A program made the translations under genes and the position numbers. Source: Cladopsammia gracilis (Eukaryota; Cnidaria; Anthozoa; Scleractinia; Dendrophylliidae). From it: a stretch of 64,000 nt of DNA. The notes under the pieces are model-generated. The model did not search any database, was not told the origin of the DNA, and saw nothing but the letters and a program-made list of their open reading frames with translations. Shown piece after piece: positions 26,951-38,977 of the stretch. The stretch spans positions 803,001 to 867,000 of the forward strand of contig JAJGOT010000343.1 of the NCBI GenBank assembly GCA_022457155.1. The letters are read 5' to 3'. The stretch's first letter is position 1. The number at the start of each line of letters is the position of its first letter.

Positions 26951-27487
26951 CCTAATGAAGACAAGTTAGTATCAATAGATTTGATCAACCCATCTACTTT
27001 CTTATTAAAGGCAAAAAGCAATTTGTTAGTACAACTCAAAAATCATCAACTCAATCAAATAAATTTAAATAAAAAACTTAAATTTTACTCCACTTTCAAA
27101 AATGAAACAAAACATTCCGATTTCATCAATCATATTAAGAATCCTGAACATAGAAGAATAACGTCTAAATTCAGGATAGGAAATCACAACTTAAGAATTG
27201 AAAATGGAAGATTTACAATCCCTAAAACTCCTGAAGACCTCAGAATTTGTAATCACTGTGATCAAAATTCAGTTGAAGACGAAATGCATTTTTTATTTGA
27301 TTGTAAATTATATAATGACCTTAGAAACACTCTTTTTATAAAGACTATTGAACGAAACAAATTATTTACAAATTTTAGTAAACACGAAAAACTGTTTTTT
27401 CTTTTCAACAACACTGACCAATTTATTAGCAGGATAACTGCTACTTTTATATTTCAAGCAACTGAAAGAAGAAACAATCATAACTAG
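26951..27487 (+). pseudogene. non-LTR retrotransposon fragment, C-terminal end of ORF2
   Basis: The open frame ends at 27487 and has the typical C-terminal tail of LINE-type reverse transcriptase proteins: RITSKFRIGNHNLRIENGRF, then a zinc-knuckle-like CNHC followed by VEDEMHFLFDC. The palm domain is absent, so the copy is strongly 5'-truncated. About 120 bp downstream lies AATAAAGTTGTTGTTGTTG (to about 27622), a simple-repeat tail such as non-LTR elements leave. A second fragment with related sequence lies inverted at 28210-28470. Confidence 0.7.
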
Positions 27488-27627
27488 AAATTATCATTAT
27501 CATGTTATTATTTGCATTTCTTCCTCATTAATTATTAGCTTTATAATTGTTTATTACAATTATTTAACTTTAGGTAACACCATGTATAGAAATGGTAATA
27601 CTAAATAAAGTTGTTGTTGTTGTATGT

Positions 27628-28130
27628 AGCGAAATATGTTTCAGCCGGAATAGAAGGTACAATAAACAAAAATAAGTGAGGCGGGGTTGCTCCCCCTTCC
27701 TAAATAGCGTCCTTTCAAAAGATCTAGCACTAAGTTATACCAGCGTCCGTTCCCAGCGTCCAGCGTCCAGCGTCCAGCGTCCAGCGTCCAGCGTCCAGCG
27801 TCCAGCGTCCAGCGTCCAGCGTCCAGCGTCCAGCGTCCAGCGTCCAGCGTCCAGCGTCCAGCGCATGAATTGTATCAAGACGAGTTAGTTTGTGGTGAAA
27901 TATGTTTCGGAATAGAAGGTACAAGTATCTATTAACAAGAGAAAATGTGCCTCATGTGTGTGCCGCCCCCTTCTTTCGCCCCTTCTTTCGATCCATCACT
28001 AAGTTATACCGGCTTCCCCCCCCCCCCCCCCCCCCCCACCCAACCTCGCTATTAAAAAACATCCCGCTCTGGTTGTTCAAAGAGCGCATGAATTATATCG
28101 AAACGAAAACTGATAATGTTTTTGGAATAA
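27628..28130. repeat. tandem duplication with different internal expansions
   Basis: Two halves start GAAATATGTTTC...GGAATAGAAGGTAC (27628 and 27895) and share CACTAAGTTATACC and GCGCATGAATT(G/A)TATC. The first half carries the GCGTCCA heptamer array and the second a poly-C tract (about 28016-28037) at the equivalent position. Confidence 0.7.
27740..27863. repeat. heptamer array (GCGTCCA)n
   Basis: About 16 near-perfect tandem copies of GCGTCCA. The frame open through it is fortuitous. Confidence 0.95.
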
Positions 28131-28209
28131 TAAACAGATTACAATGCATTAAATCTTACTAGACTGGACTGACAACAATTTTGTTTCGCTGATCGAAACA
28201 GGAAGAATC

Positions 28210-28470
28210 CTCGGAGTTCATCAATTTTTTAATTAATTCATTCAGTGGTAATTGTTTGAAATTCGGCAATCGAATATATATTTTAATATAGAAGTCATTT
28301 CAAACTGATGAATAATTATGCCAATAAAACAGAAAATGGATTTCATCTTCGATATTATTGAGACCACAGACAGAACAAAGTCTTTCATCTCTCGAGATTT
28401 CGTCATATCTACCAGTTTCAATCTTAAGTTTGTGGTCACTGATCCTTAGTTTCCCTAAAGCTTTTATATT
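28210..28470 (-). pseudogene. non-LTR retrotransposon C-terminal fragment
   Basis: The minus strand encodes LRISDHKLKIETGRYDE, then CSVC and IEDEIHFLF, the same C-terminal signature as the fragment at 26951-27487. It is broken by a stop soon after the HFLF motif. No palm domain is present. Confidence 0.6.
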
Positions 28471-29980
28471 CGGATTATTTCGGATTATGCTTGTTTCCGA
28501 ACAGAAGCACTAATTACTCATGCGCGAAGCGGCATGAGGTAAGGTTTCGGCTCCGTTTTTCTTGTTATTTTTATTTTTTGTGTACGATTTTGCATGCAAA
28601 TTTATGCACGCAGATTTTATATTGTGCTCTTCCGGATCATGGCTTTGCCATTTACACTTCCTGTTAAGTGACTTTCGGCTACTCTCACTTCCGGTAAAAG
28701 AACGTAACTGAAATGTCACGCTTACAGCCCTTCTTACATAACTAATGTTCACGTTAGGTATATATAACATTCAGAAGAATTACTGGCTTCATTGTGGTAC
28801 CGCCTTCACTTACAAAACATTCAATAGTAACAGGAGGTAATAAGCTCCTGATAGTAAACAACGTGGTTTGCAGGAACGATGACTGAATGAAAGGGGTAAC
28901 TATTCTCCATGTCGGACATCTTATCATGTTTAATATATGCCATAAAACTTTCTTACGCATGCGCATGAGTATAGGCTGCTAGGAGCCTCTTGTATAATTG
29001 TAAGATCGTATTTATTATTTACATGGCAGTGTTAGCCTAACTGTTATTAATCATGTAACATCTGTTTGTATAAAACTCAATAAAGAAAACAAAAAGTATA
29101 AAATACAAATAAAGTGTTGTTATTGTTGTTTGATCGATTGCCTGCTAAACCCAAAAAAGTATCCACACAGTGCTTAGACTAAACTCAGACGCGCAGTATG
29201 ATCATGGAAAAAACAAAATAAAAGGACAAAAACTTATACACTGTGCATGCATGTCAAGTTATATGCGATGAAAACTGCCGTATGGTCAACATCTATGCAC
29301 AGAGCTGAATAATTCGAAGATGCCGCCGCAACTTTAAAGAGATGAATTTATGGTGGTAAATTGGCTAAACAAACGATTTCATGGCACTCATACGAAGCAA
29401 TCCGTCTGTCCCCTGTTAGCCTCACTCTCCTTATATATTTACGCTCGTTTCGCACTTGTTTCTTCTAAGTGTAAGTTAGGAGAGGACATTTACGTCTTGT
29501 AATTTATGCGAATGGAAATCATATGGAAATTTCAAAGGAGACGTCTGCGTCTGAAAACGAATCAGAGAAAAAGAACATACTAGAACGAACGACTCAGGAG
29601 GGACAGTAAAAACCGTATTTTGAAGTTCTTACTGGTCGGTACAAAAACAGTTAAGTGAATTGAACACTATGAACGCCATCTTGCCCCTCGGTTGTGCTTT
29701 TTTGTGGTAATTATGTCCCTAAACTGGTCAATGTATAAAAAGCTATAGTTCAGGCAAAAACCGTTGACATCCAAGTGCGAAACTTTGCCATAATTGCAAG
29801 ACGCAAATGTTCTGTCCTAACTAATCAAGTTGGAAATTTGCCATAACTTGCGTGTATATTTGCGATGGCTTGCGTTGACATGCGATCACCTTGATTCAGC
29901 TCAAATTTTTCCTCAAGTAGGCGCACGTTTTTCACCGTTTGCCCACCAAACGCAAGTCGTAAGTCGGCAAGTCAAGCGCA
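28471..29980. other. no feature recognised
   Basis: Unique-looking AT-rich sequence. An AATAAAG...TGTTGTTATTGTTG tail near 29110-29130 resembles the end of a retroelement, but no coding part was found next to it. Confidence 0.35.
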
Positions 29981-29982
29981 AA

Positions 29983-30797
29983 CCCCGGGGGGGGGGGGGG
30001 AGGGGGGGTACTCAACAAAGTTTTGTACTGGGATGCTCCGCCCCGAGGTCCAAACCCTCACCCTTTCATATACCGTTTTTGATAGAAAAGGTACCCCTTT
30101 CATATACCTTTCATTGAAAATGGTACCCCTTTCATATAGCCTTTACGTGCGTCTGTTTGATATATTTTGAAAGGCCCTTTTTATAATACTTAAATGAGGG
30201 TACACAATACGTTTGGCGGGATGCGGGATCTGGCCTATTTTGAGGGCGGGATTCGGGATGCGAGTTAAAAACAGGAGCGGGAAGTGAAATTTTAACTACG
30301 AGCGGGAGCGAGATTTCGCGTTTTTGAGGGGTCGGGATGCGGGAATCGTGAGGTATAGTATAGCGGGATACGGAATTACAATCTGAAGGTGACTTCTTGA
30401 ATTGACTGAATTGGCCAGCATGCGAAGGTCTACAAATGGATCCTTTGTGTATAGCTGTATTGTTCTTTAGGTAATTACAAAAAAATGGGCGGCGGGATCG
30501 GGATTTCGACGTAAAGAAGGGCGGGATGGCGGGATGACTAGGGAAAAATGGGCGGGAAGGCGGGAACTGAGAACCCTATTGTGGACCCTCTTAAATGGCA
30601 GTTTTCCCTACCTTTTTTATGCTTCAACTCCTGTTTTTGCTACCCTTTCCTATTCTTCGTGAAATCCCTACCCTTTCATATACTCCAACTCGTGAAATCC
30701 CGACCCTTTCATATACCTCCAGCCTAAAAAAGGTACCCCTTTCGGGCGGAGCATCCCCGTATAGCCCATTAGAGGGAGTACCCCCCCCCCCCCTGGG
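29983..30797 (-). repeat. dispersed repeat, family 'GGTATATGAAAGGGTA' (copy 3, interrupted)
   Basis: An inverted copy of the repeat at 24928-25374. It runs from a G-tract and GGTACTCAACAAAG through CCTTTCATATACC words to GAGTACCCCC at about 30790. It is split by a 395-bp insertion at 30196-30590. Its ends are homopolymer G/C tracts, as in the other copies. Confidence 0.75.
30196..30590. mobile_element. nested insertion with TIR GAGGGT(A/C)CACAATA and 6-bp TSD
   Basis: It begins GAGGGTACACAATA and ends TATTGTGGACCCTC. It is flanked by TTAAAT at 30190-30195 and 30591-30596. The interior is rich in GGCGGGAT words. Removing it rejoins the host repeat exactly as in the uninterrupted copy (ATTATAAA...AAATGGCAG), which confirms the boundaries. 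Confidence 0.8.
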
Positions 30798-31329
30798 GGC
30801 GCAAACAGTCACGCAATTACAAGCATGAATGCGTGGAACTTGGCCGACCAAATTGCGTGTACTTGCAGGTCTTTTCGTGACTCGGTTTGGCCACCCAACA
30901 CAAGTCAACGCAACTTGTCATTTTCCAACTTTCCCGTTTGCCCAGTCCTTCAAGTTCGAGGAACATTTTACTAAAACGCAACTCTAGTTTTTAACCCGTG
31001 AATATACGCGCATGCGTAATGAACGGGTTATCGGTAACGACGACAGATATGCAAATGAGTCACTCACTCGCTCACTCCTTCCATCAGCTGTAAACTTAGT
31101 GACGTAATGCTTTGTTACGAATGCGTTTTGTAACAAAACAGCGTGAATCCAGCGATAACAATAACTAAATTGGTGTAAACGAATATAAACAACAATAAGC
31201 TTAAAGATGTTTCGCATTTGGAGCCTTCAATGTAACGTTAAAATCGATCTAAAAGGAATTTTCAACTGAGACACGCGTTTTGATGGTTATCTGTCTTCCA
31301 CTAATAAAATTTATCCCGTTACAGGTCAG

Positions 31330-31403
31330 TGGTCACGGTGGTTGAGTGGTGTAAATCGCGGACTTACAGCCGAAAGGCCCAGGTTCGAATCTCGCTCGGG
31401 CCG
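31330..31403 (+). repeat. tRNA-like sequence followed by T-runs
   Basis: It has GGTGGTTGAGTGGTGTAAAT (A-box-like) and CCAGGTTCGAATCTCG (B-box-like), then T-runs that could end Pol III transcription. The T-stem and acceptor stem do not pair properly, so I read it as a tRNA-derived SINE head or tRNA relic. Confidence 0.45.
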
Positions 31404-31980
31404 TTATTTTTTATTTTTTTTTTCCATTCTTCTTCGGACTGAACATTATGAAAGTGATGTGTACTGTATTTTTATTTTTTGCGTTTGTCAAAAATCCTTA
31501 GGTTTAATTTAAAAATATATATATATTGAACCGTGACAGAGTGAAAACATAAGCTTACCGCAATTATTGCCTTACGCGTTAGCATTTCAAATTCACGGGT
31601 TGGCTCTAAGGAGCCTTTGATTCGATTATAAGGGCCTTCCGAACAACACAGATGTTTTCCGGAAACGAAATCATCGATCGCTTTCATAATGGCGTTATTT
31701 ATAGTCTTTTTCAATAGAATGTGGTTCTCACGTTTGAGTATATGTGGAATAGGTATTAGATTGGAGCGATTACAGAATACAGGTCCACTTTGGTTCACCT
31801 CATTTACATGTGTCGGAACTCTTTGTAGAACGAGGTCAGGATGCGCTATCGGTCTCAGACCCTCGGTCTCAGACCCTTCGCTGGATTAGCGCGGACAAGG
31901 CTGGAAGATTGCAAAATTGAATAGTCGTCCATGGTATATGAAAGTCTTACATCTTGTTCTTAGGCCATCGTAACTTGATT
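31404..31980. other. no feature recognised
   Basis: AT-rich; nothing supportable beyond a small local repeat of GGTCTCAGACCCT at 31850-31880. Confidence 0.35.
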
Positions 31981-32144
31981 AAAAATAAAACACAAACAGC
32001 GGTGATAAACATGGTAAACCAAGGCATTTTTATAAAAAAAACTTGACGTTTCGTATGCTAAGCAACATACGTTTTCAAAAAGTAACCGTTACAGTGTTTG
32101 AAAACTGTTTATAGCTTCTGAGGACTTACGTACAGTCTGTACTA

Positions 32145-33632
32145 CAGTCAAACCTGTATATAAAAACGGTCACCCTTGGGAAATGGCCAGGTGACCGTTA
32201 TATACAGGGTGACTGCTATATACAGGTTTCCTTTAAACTCTACTGGACATGGCAAAAAATTAGATGACATTTGCCTCTAATTTTTTAACTCGTCCCCAGA
32301 CCCCCAATTTGACCCTTAGAATCACAGCGAAAACGCCATTTTTTGGAGGGAAAATCAAAATTTCGCCCATTTATCAATTACTTTTCGGAAATCCACACTT
32401 GGATTCCAGTAATTTGGTTATTATTCTATCTGCAAACGTTAAAATGTTTTAATAACTTAAAAAATAAGTCCCGTCATTTTGACCGTGAAGTGACCAATGT
32501 CACTTAAAGGCTTGTATGGAGTTCAACCGCACAGTCATCGCTTTCAGCGGTATAACTCATTTTAATAGGCGTAATGTCAACATCCACACTCAGTTTTGAA
32601 AAGACTGAGATCTAATGAACATTTTGGTGGGAAATATGATTTAGTTGGACCGAAAAAAATCCCGTCATTTTGCCGTTTTTTCAGTGCAATATGCTTCGAC
32701 TGAACCCATTTTGGCTTCTATTGGTGACTTGCACGAACTAGCGCCCAGGCCGTAAGAGCTCAACTGCGCATGGGCAATAGTTCATTTTTAGTTCCAAAAG
32801 TGCTTTAATAACATTTTTTTTAAACATATCCATTTCATACGATTGGCGCCACACAGTTCATATCTATTATAAGTTCATTTTAGTTTAAACGCGCACGCGC
32901 GGAGCAAATGTCTCCTATCGGGGGGCAATTTTTTGGTATGTTAATGAATAACGTTTTTTTGACAATAATAATTAACAGCAACGTTCAAAATACGAGTTAA
33001 AGGCCCCTAAAATGTCCGTGGAAGAAAATAAAAATAATATAGAAATAAAATGTCTGAAAGAAGAGGAATTTGACGCGGAGCGCTATCATGGTCTATAAAA
33101 CAACAGCTGTCAACTTGACAAGTACAGTGTAATAATCAAGGAACTGTGCAGAATTCGAAAGTGAATATAGTTTGGTACTGAAAATACGGGTGTTAGTTCG
33201 AAGAAAGAAAGTACCCTATTGTTTGAAAGCCATATGACCCCCTTGTTGCTTTCTGTCGCAACCATGTGTCGGAAGCAGGCGATAACATGTATTTGACATG
33301 TATTTGTAGTTGTATTTCGTATAATATTTGTGTTTGTGTGCGACCCCTGCCCTCGTGGTAGTTACAATTTAATGAGCTGTTGAATAAAGCTTGTCATGAT
33401 TGGCTAATGGTTTGATCGTAATCCAATTTGGTGACCGTTATGTACAGGTAAAAAATAATGAAATTGTGGATTCGGGAAGTCTAAAGGGTGACCGCGTCCG
33501 TTATATACAGGTGACCGCTATATACACGCAAACTTTACAGTAAATATATGGCACGATTTTCGGGAAGTTGTTCGGTGACCGTTATATACAGGTGACCGCT
33601 GTATACAGTACCGTTATATACAGGTTTGACTG
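32145..33632. mobile_element. non-autonomous Tigger/pogo-like element, TA TSD
   Basis: The ends CAGTCAAACCTGTATATA and its complement (finishing CAGGTTTGACTG) are bordered by TA at 32143-32144 and 33633-33634. Subterminal GTGACCGTTATATACAGG words are repeated at both ends. The TIR and TA duplication fit the pogo/Tigger branch of Tc1/mariner. 1,488 bp with no transposase reading frame. Confidence 0.8.
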
Positions 33633-33697
33633 TATTAACTTACTGTTAATATATTTTTTCTTAATCTTGGTTTCAGACCCCTATTTTGAACTATTAA

Positions 33698-34413
33698 GGT
33701 TACAGTGTACCTTCAGATCGAAAATTTATCGAAAATTTTTTTTGGCGTTAAAATAAAGTTTACAGAATGAACTTTCATCCAAAAAAAAAGTATCGAAAAA
33801 TAGTGAAAATTGACGGAGAAATGACGGCATAACTTTTGTGGGCGGAGTTTGTTTATTAAGCGATATGTTTTTTAAGCGCCGTTTTCTCAAAGTTAATTTT
33901 TCGCTTGTTGGGGACACTTTAAAGAGCTACAACTCGGAGGGAATTTGTTCGATTTTCCTTAAATTTGGACAGAAGCTAGGCTAACATATAATCAACAAAA
34001 CTATGTCGGCGAATTTCTTAATTCCGAAAACTTTTTCGTCAGGAGGCATTTCCGTGCGATCATTCCAATTTTTTTCTCCCCTTTTCGAAAATATTCTGTA
34101 ACTTTTCACTGCAATTGAATATGGAAAATCGCCGACAAGTTTTTTTAGCGCTTCGTGTTCGGAAATCCGAGAACAAATCAAATTAGCAAAATATAATAAT
34201 CGCTTTGAGTTATAGCGTTTTAAAGCTGATTCGGACGTTCGAATTTAGACGTCGTAAAAAATTCGACAATTCATTTTATTACCAAATGGTTTCCATATTT
34301 AGATAGCCAGCTCTGTAAGCTTTAATTTGATATCTGGGTTTAGGTATATTAAGTGTAATCTGAAGACGCTAGAGCTGTTATACTGGAGACACCCCCGAAG
34401 GTACACTGTAACC
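33698..34413. mobile_element. TTAA-flanked MITE (piggyBac-like)
   Basis: TIR GGTTACAGTGTACCTTC at the left and GAAGGTACACTGTAACC at the right, flanked by TTAA at 33694-33697 and 34414-34417. TTAA duplications are typical of piggyBac. 716 bp with no transposase. Confidence 0.8.
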
Positions 34414-34436
34414 TTAAACAGTTTTCAAACACTGTA

Positions 34437-35036
34437 ATGCATGATTCAATTCCTACAGTTATCATCCCCCTCCCGGGCAATCCCCGGGACAAAGTCGGCC
34501 CTTCTGGCCCGGGGGTGGGGAATTTTGCAAGTACTTGTGTTCCGGGAGTAGGGGCGGGGATAATCTAGGTGCGCAAGGAATTATGGGGCGAAAATTTCGT
34601 CAAAGCACATGGCGGACAACATGCATGACTCAACAAGCGGACTTCTTTGCTGGGAAATCCTTACAATTTGTTTGTAATTGGCTGGAAGAAAACAATTTGG
34701 CAAAATAAAAGCCTGTATTTCAAGCGATGAAAGCCAAAGAAACACGAGCAAGGAAGAAAAACAATGGGAGAGATGCTTCCTAATTCCTGATCTTTGTAGC
34801 CATACGAGTCTAGTCCAGTCCATGTATATTTTGTAAACTGTTCGGTAGATTTATATAATAAATATTTCTGTCTTCTTAAGAAACGGTGCAGCTTGCTTTT
34901 GAGTGTCCCGGGGGTGGGGAAGTACCTCTTTCTTTGTACCCGGGGATGGGGAATAGGACGCCAAGTGAAGAAAAAATGGCAAATCCCCAGGGGTGTGCCC
35001 GGGGGGGATGGTAACTGCAGGAATTGAACCATGCAT
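34437..35036. mobile_element. nested inverted-repeat element, about 600 bp
   Basis: The ends ATGCATGATTCAATTCCT and its complement AGGAATTGAACCATGCAT continue into CAGTTA(T/C)CATCCCCC with Smal-like CCCGGG tracts. It interrupts the right arm of the Penelope-like shell between AAACACTGTAA and CGGTTAC. No coding region. Confidence 0.65.
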
Positions 35037-35162
35037 AACGTCGTAACGGTTACTTTTGAAAATGTATGTTGCTTAGCATACGAAATCGATACGAAACGTC
35101 AAGTTTATTATAAAAATGCGTTGGTTTACCACGTTTATCACCGCTGTTTGTGTTTTATTTTT

Positions 35163-35591
35163 GGTCTTACATCTGTTCAATGTGTTATCAACGTACTCGT
35201 ATATTTTTTTCGTATTCAGTCTTTATGCTATCGACTATTGAAGCCGACCCCAGCTAAATGCGGGTACAGCAAATGCGGTATCATAATTCCTATATGTTTT
35301 TATCTTCTGTGGTGCTGTTTACTCAGTGGTACAATTTCAACGCGTTTTTAACCCTCGGAAGTACACGCAAACTTATACCCCCACCGTAGCTTGACCTCAT
35401 ACTACTTATGACGTCATATCTCGTTACCATAGCAACCAGTTCGTGTCGCCAAACTTTACCAAAATATGTCAAAAGGATAAATGAACAGCTACAGAAAACG
35501 ACATGTGCCAACAATAAATGCTCTTGAAAAAATCCGACAAAACCCTTGCCCCCCTCCCTTTGTATGTCCGATGGTTGATATCATCGACTCT
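35163..35591. other. no feature recognised
   Basis: A short spacer between two Penelope-like inverted-repeat units; no gene seen. Confidence 0.4.
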
Positions 35592-35762
35592 AACCGCGGT
35601 GATAAACATATTGAACTTATTCATTTTTGATAAAAACTTGACGTTTCGTATGCTACTACATACATTTTCAAAAGTGACCGTTAGTGTTAAAAAACGATAC
35701 TAATATAGTAGTAAAAAAGGGACTGGGACCGAGATTAAGTACAAAACTTAAAACTAACTAAA

Positions 35763-35999
35763 CGACGGCTTCATGATAGAAAAACTGAGCATTTTAAGGC
35801 CCTCGCTAAGGATGACCGCACATCAGCCATTGCTGACCATGTTAACACCACTGGACACAACATCAAGTGGGATTATTTTGATATCTTAGCGTCGGGTAAA
35901 ACTGATTTCCACTGTAAAATCAAAGAAACATTGTTTATACAAGAACTCAAGCCAGCTCTTAATGCAAACATCAGGAGCGAGAAGCTGATGCTTTATTAA
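35763..35999 (+). pseudogene. GIY-YIG endonuclease C-terminal fragment (Penelope-like)
   Basis: 79 codons in frame to TAA at 35997-35999. It reads SAIADHVNTTGHNIKWD, then KIKETLFIQELKPALN, the C-terminal half of the GIY-YIG nuclease that follows the reverse transcriptase in Penelope-like elements. The GIY and YIG motifs themselves and the RT are missing upstream, where the inverted arm starts, so it is a relic. Confidence 0.65.
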
Positions 36000-36212
36000 T
36001 TAGCTGTTTCTTTTTATAGTAATCTATTTGCGGCGCTCTCCCTCATGCTTATGCGGATTTAGATTGGGGTCAGCTGTCGCTTAAGGTAGACAAGTAAGTA
36101 GCAAATGGGTTGGGAGGGCGGGAAAAACTATTACCGAAAGTCGACAGCGAGGAAAGCAGAGAGAGAGATGAAAACATAAAGGACGAGCAAACCGTGGCGG
36201 ACTGAGCCGCCA

Positions 36213-38977
36213 GACTGGCGCGAAAAGAGGGCGAGTGAAGTAATCTCAATCCTTATATACGCTCTGAGGGCGACCGCTGACAAATAGTAATCTATTTGCG
36301 GCGCTCTCCCTCATGCTTATGCGGATTTAGATTGGGGTCAGCTGTCGCAACAAGCCCACAAGCAACCTCGCAGATATACATTATACACCTCCAAAATACC
36401 CCCAAAACTCAACAAAACCCCCAAAAGACGAAACACCCAAAACCCAAAACGCAAAACGGAACGTCCCTGACACATGGCCATTAACTGTCATCTCCCAGGC
36501 TTGGACGGGAGTGAGACTTCCGGTTGTATCAACCCATGACACTGCGTTAGGGGAAACGGCAGTAGGATCAAAATTTAGACATCTCCCACTGATGAAAGTC
36601 AAAACTCCTTTCATTGAGAAGGCGCAAAGAAGACTGAAAGGTAACAGAGACATAGATAAGGAAGAGATAAAAGAGAGCCTGAGAGATGACAGCCTTGGCC
36701 CCCGTAATCCGAGTAGGGAATTAGACTCCCTTCAAGACTATCATCGAAAGGAGAAAGAAGAAAAAGATAAAAAAAAGTATAGCTAAAATCGAAACAAGGG
36801 AGCATATGTAAAGCGCCGAAGGTGAAACACCTGAACAAGTGACAAAGAAGCATCTGCAAAACTTAATGGCAAAAGGCATGATGACAAGCAAACACTCACA
36901 ACAAGAGGCCGATGGCAAAGTGCAGCATACTGCAAACACATTCCGTGCAGCATGTCAGAACAAGTATAAGCAAGGCCCCGACGGCAAAGCGCAGCATGCT
37001 AGACAAACTCAAACTTGCCACGACGAGCATCTGCAAAGCCCCGAAGGCAAACACAGCATGGCAAACAATTCAAACATGTGACAAACAAGCATATACAAAG
37101 CCCCAATGCTAAACAAACTCAACCTTGTCATAACAAGCATCTGCAAAGCCCCGATGGGAAACAAAGCATGCTAAACAATTATAACATGCAACAAACAAGC
37201 ATCTACATGCAAAGCCCCGATGGCAAACGTAGCATGCTAAAGAAACTCAAACTTGTCCCAATAAGCATCTGCAAAGCCCCGATGGCAAACGCAGCATGCT
37301 AAATAATTAGAAAATGTGACAAAAAGCATCTGCAAAACCCCGATGGCAAACGCAGCATGCTAAACAAACTCAAACTTGTCACAACAAGCATCTGCAAAAC
37401 CCCGATGGCAAACGCAGCATGCTAAATAATCAGAAAATGTGACAAAAGCATCTGCAAAACCCCGATGGCAAACGCAGCATGCGAAACAAACTCAAACTTA
37501 TCACAACAAGCATCTGCAAAACCCCGATGGCAAACGCAGCATGCTAAATAATCAGAAAATGTGACAAAAGCATCTGCAAAACCCCGATGGCAAACGCAGC
37601 ATGCTAAACAAACTCAAACTTGTCACAACAAGCATCTGCAAAACCCCGATGGCAAACGCAGCATGCTAAATAATAAGAAAATGTGACAAAAGCATCTGCA
37701 AAGCCCCGATGGCAAACGCAGCATGCTAAACAAACTCAAACTTGTCACAACAAGCATCTGCAAAGCCCCGATGGCAAACGCAGCATGCTAAATAATCAGA
37801 AAATGTGACAAAAGCATCTGCAAAACCCCGATGGCAAACGCAGCATGCTAAACAAACTCAAACTTATCACAACAAGCATCTGCAAAACCCCGATGGCAAA
37901 CGCAGCATGCTAAATAATCAGAAAATGTGACAAAAGCATCTGCAAAGCCCCGATGGCAAACGCAGCATGCTAAACAAACTCAAACTTGTCACAACAAGCA
38001 TCTGCAAAACCCCGATGGCAAACGCAGCATGTTAAATAATCAGAAAATGTGACAAAAGCATCTGCAAAGCCCCGATGGCAAACGCAGCATGCTAAACAAA
38101 CTCAAACTTGTCACAACAAGCATCTGCAAAGCCCCGATGGCAAACGCAGCATGCTAAATAATAGAAAATGTGACAAAAGCATCTGCAAAACCCCGATGGC
38201 AAACGCAGCATGCTGAACAAACTCGAACTTGTCTCAACAAACATCTGCAAAGCCCCGATGGCAAACGCAGCATGCTAAATAATTAAAAAAAAAATGCGAC
38301 AACAACAATGGTCTGCGGGGCCTAAAAGGCGAAACTGAAGACTCAAACGTGTGACAACGATGGCAAGTACAATGAGCATGCTAAACAGTTGGACAAAATG
38401 CGCCAAACGAGCACAAGCAAAGCCCTGAGGGCAAGGCGCAGTACGCCAGGGAAAATAAAGCAATGCTAAAAACAAACTCTTGAAAACCCGAAGGGAACGA
38501 AGAAGCATGCAAAGGAGCCGCCACGTGCAACGAGAACAAAGAACGAAAGCCGACTTGACGAAATGAAAAATAATTACGCTGAAAATGACAAATAAAGCAA
38601 AACTACCAGAGGCAAATGGCGAGCATGAAAACCGAAAAGCATGGGGGCAAGGAATGAAGGAAACGAAAAATAAAACAAAATATATAATTCTACCGTGACA
38701 GTCAGTGAGAAGAGATATTTGCCTCCAAATTTTATTGTTCCGAAGAAGAACCAGGAACGGCGTTCTGATGAGTAGACTGAGCGGCAACAGGGAACAGCAG
38801 GGCGGCCAACGCGGCTTACGCCGCCGCTACATTTGCAGAAGGAACTTGAGCGGCTTTTTCGGTCATATTAAACTGACGACAGGGAGTGGAGAATGCGAAG
38901 CTGACTGGCGCGAAAAGAGGGCGAGTGAAGTAATCTCAATCCTTATATACGCTCTGAGGGCGACCGCTGACAAATAG
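36213..38977. repeat. 75-bp direct repeats flanking the satellite
   Basis: GACTGGCGCGAAAAGAGGGC and the following 55 bp, ending GCTGACAAATAG, occur at 36213-36287 and 38903-38977 almost unchanged. The satellite lies between them. A second pair (62 bp, TAGTAATCTATTTGCGGCGC...) lies at 36017-36080 and 36285-36348. Confidence 0.85.
36840..38285. repeat. 60-bp satellite organised as 120-bp dimers
   Basis: Monomers share AAGCATCTGCAAA(A/G)CCCC and GATGGCAAACGCAGCATG. They alternate between a tail AAACAAACTCAAACTTGTCA and a tail AAATAATCAGAAAATGTGAC, giving a higher-order dimer. The array is regular from about 37090 and degenerate toward 36840. No protein is likely: frames break at the tails. Confidence 0.95.

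Larger units (their letters stand above)
31981..35162. mobile_element. Penelope-like inverted-repeat shell with nested transposons
   Basis: The left arm (31981-32110) and right arm (35035-35162) are inverted copies. Both contain CACAAACAGCGGTGATAAAC, AACTTGACGTTTCGTATGCT and TTCAAAAAGTAACCGTTAC-like words. The same arm family bounds 35592-39146, which holds a GIY-YIG fragment, so both are probably Penelope-like retroelement remnants. The interior is filled by three later insertions (32145-33632, 33698-34413, 34437-35036). Without them only about 0.4 kb of shell remains. No coding capacity survives. Confidence 0.6.

Noticed and set aside
36840..38285. CRISPR-like array
   Set aside because: Tandem 60-bp units without unique spacers and in animal DNA; it is a satellite.
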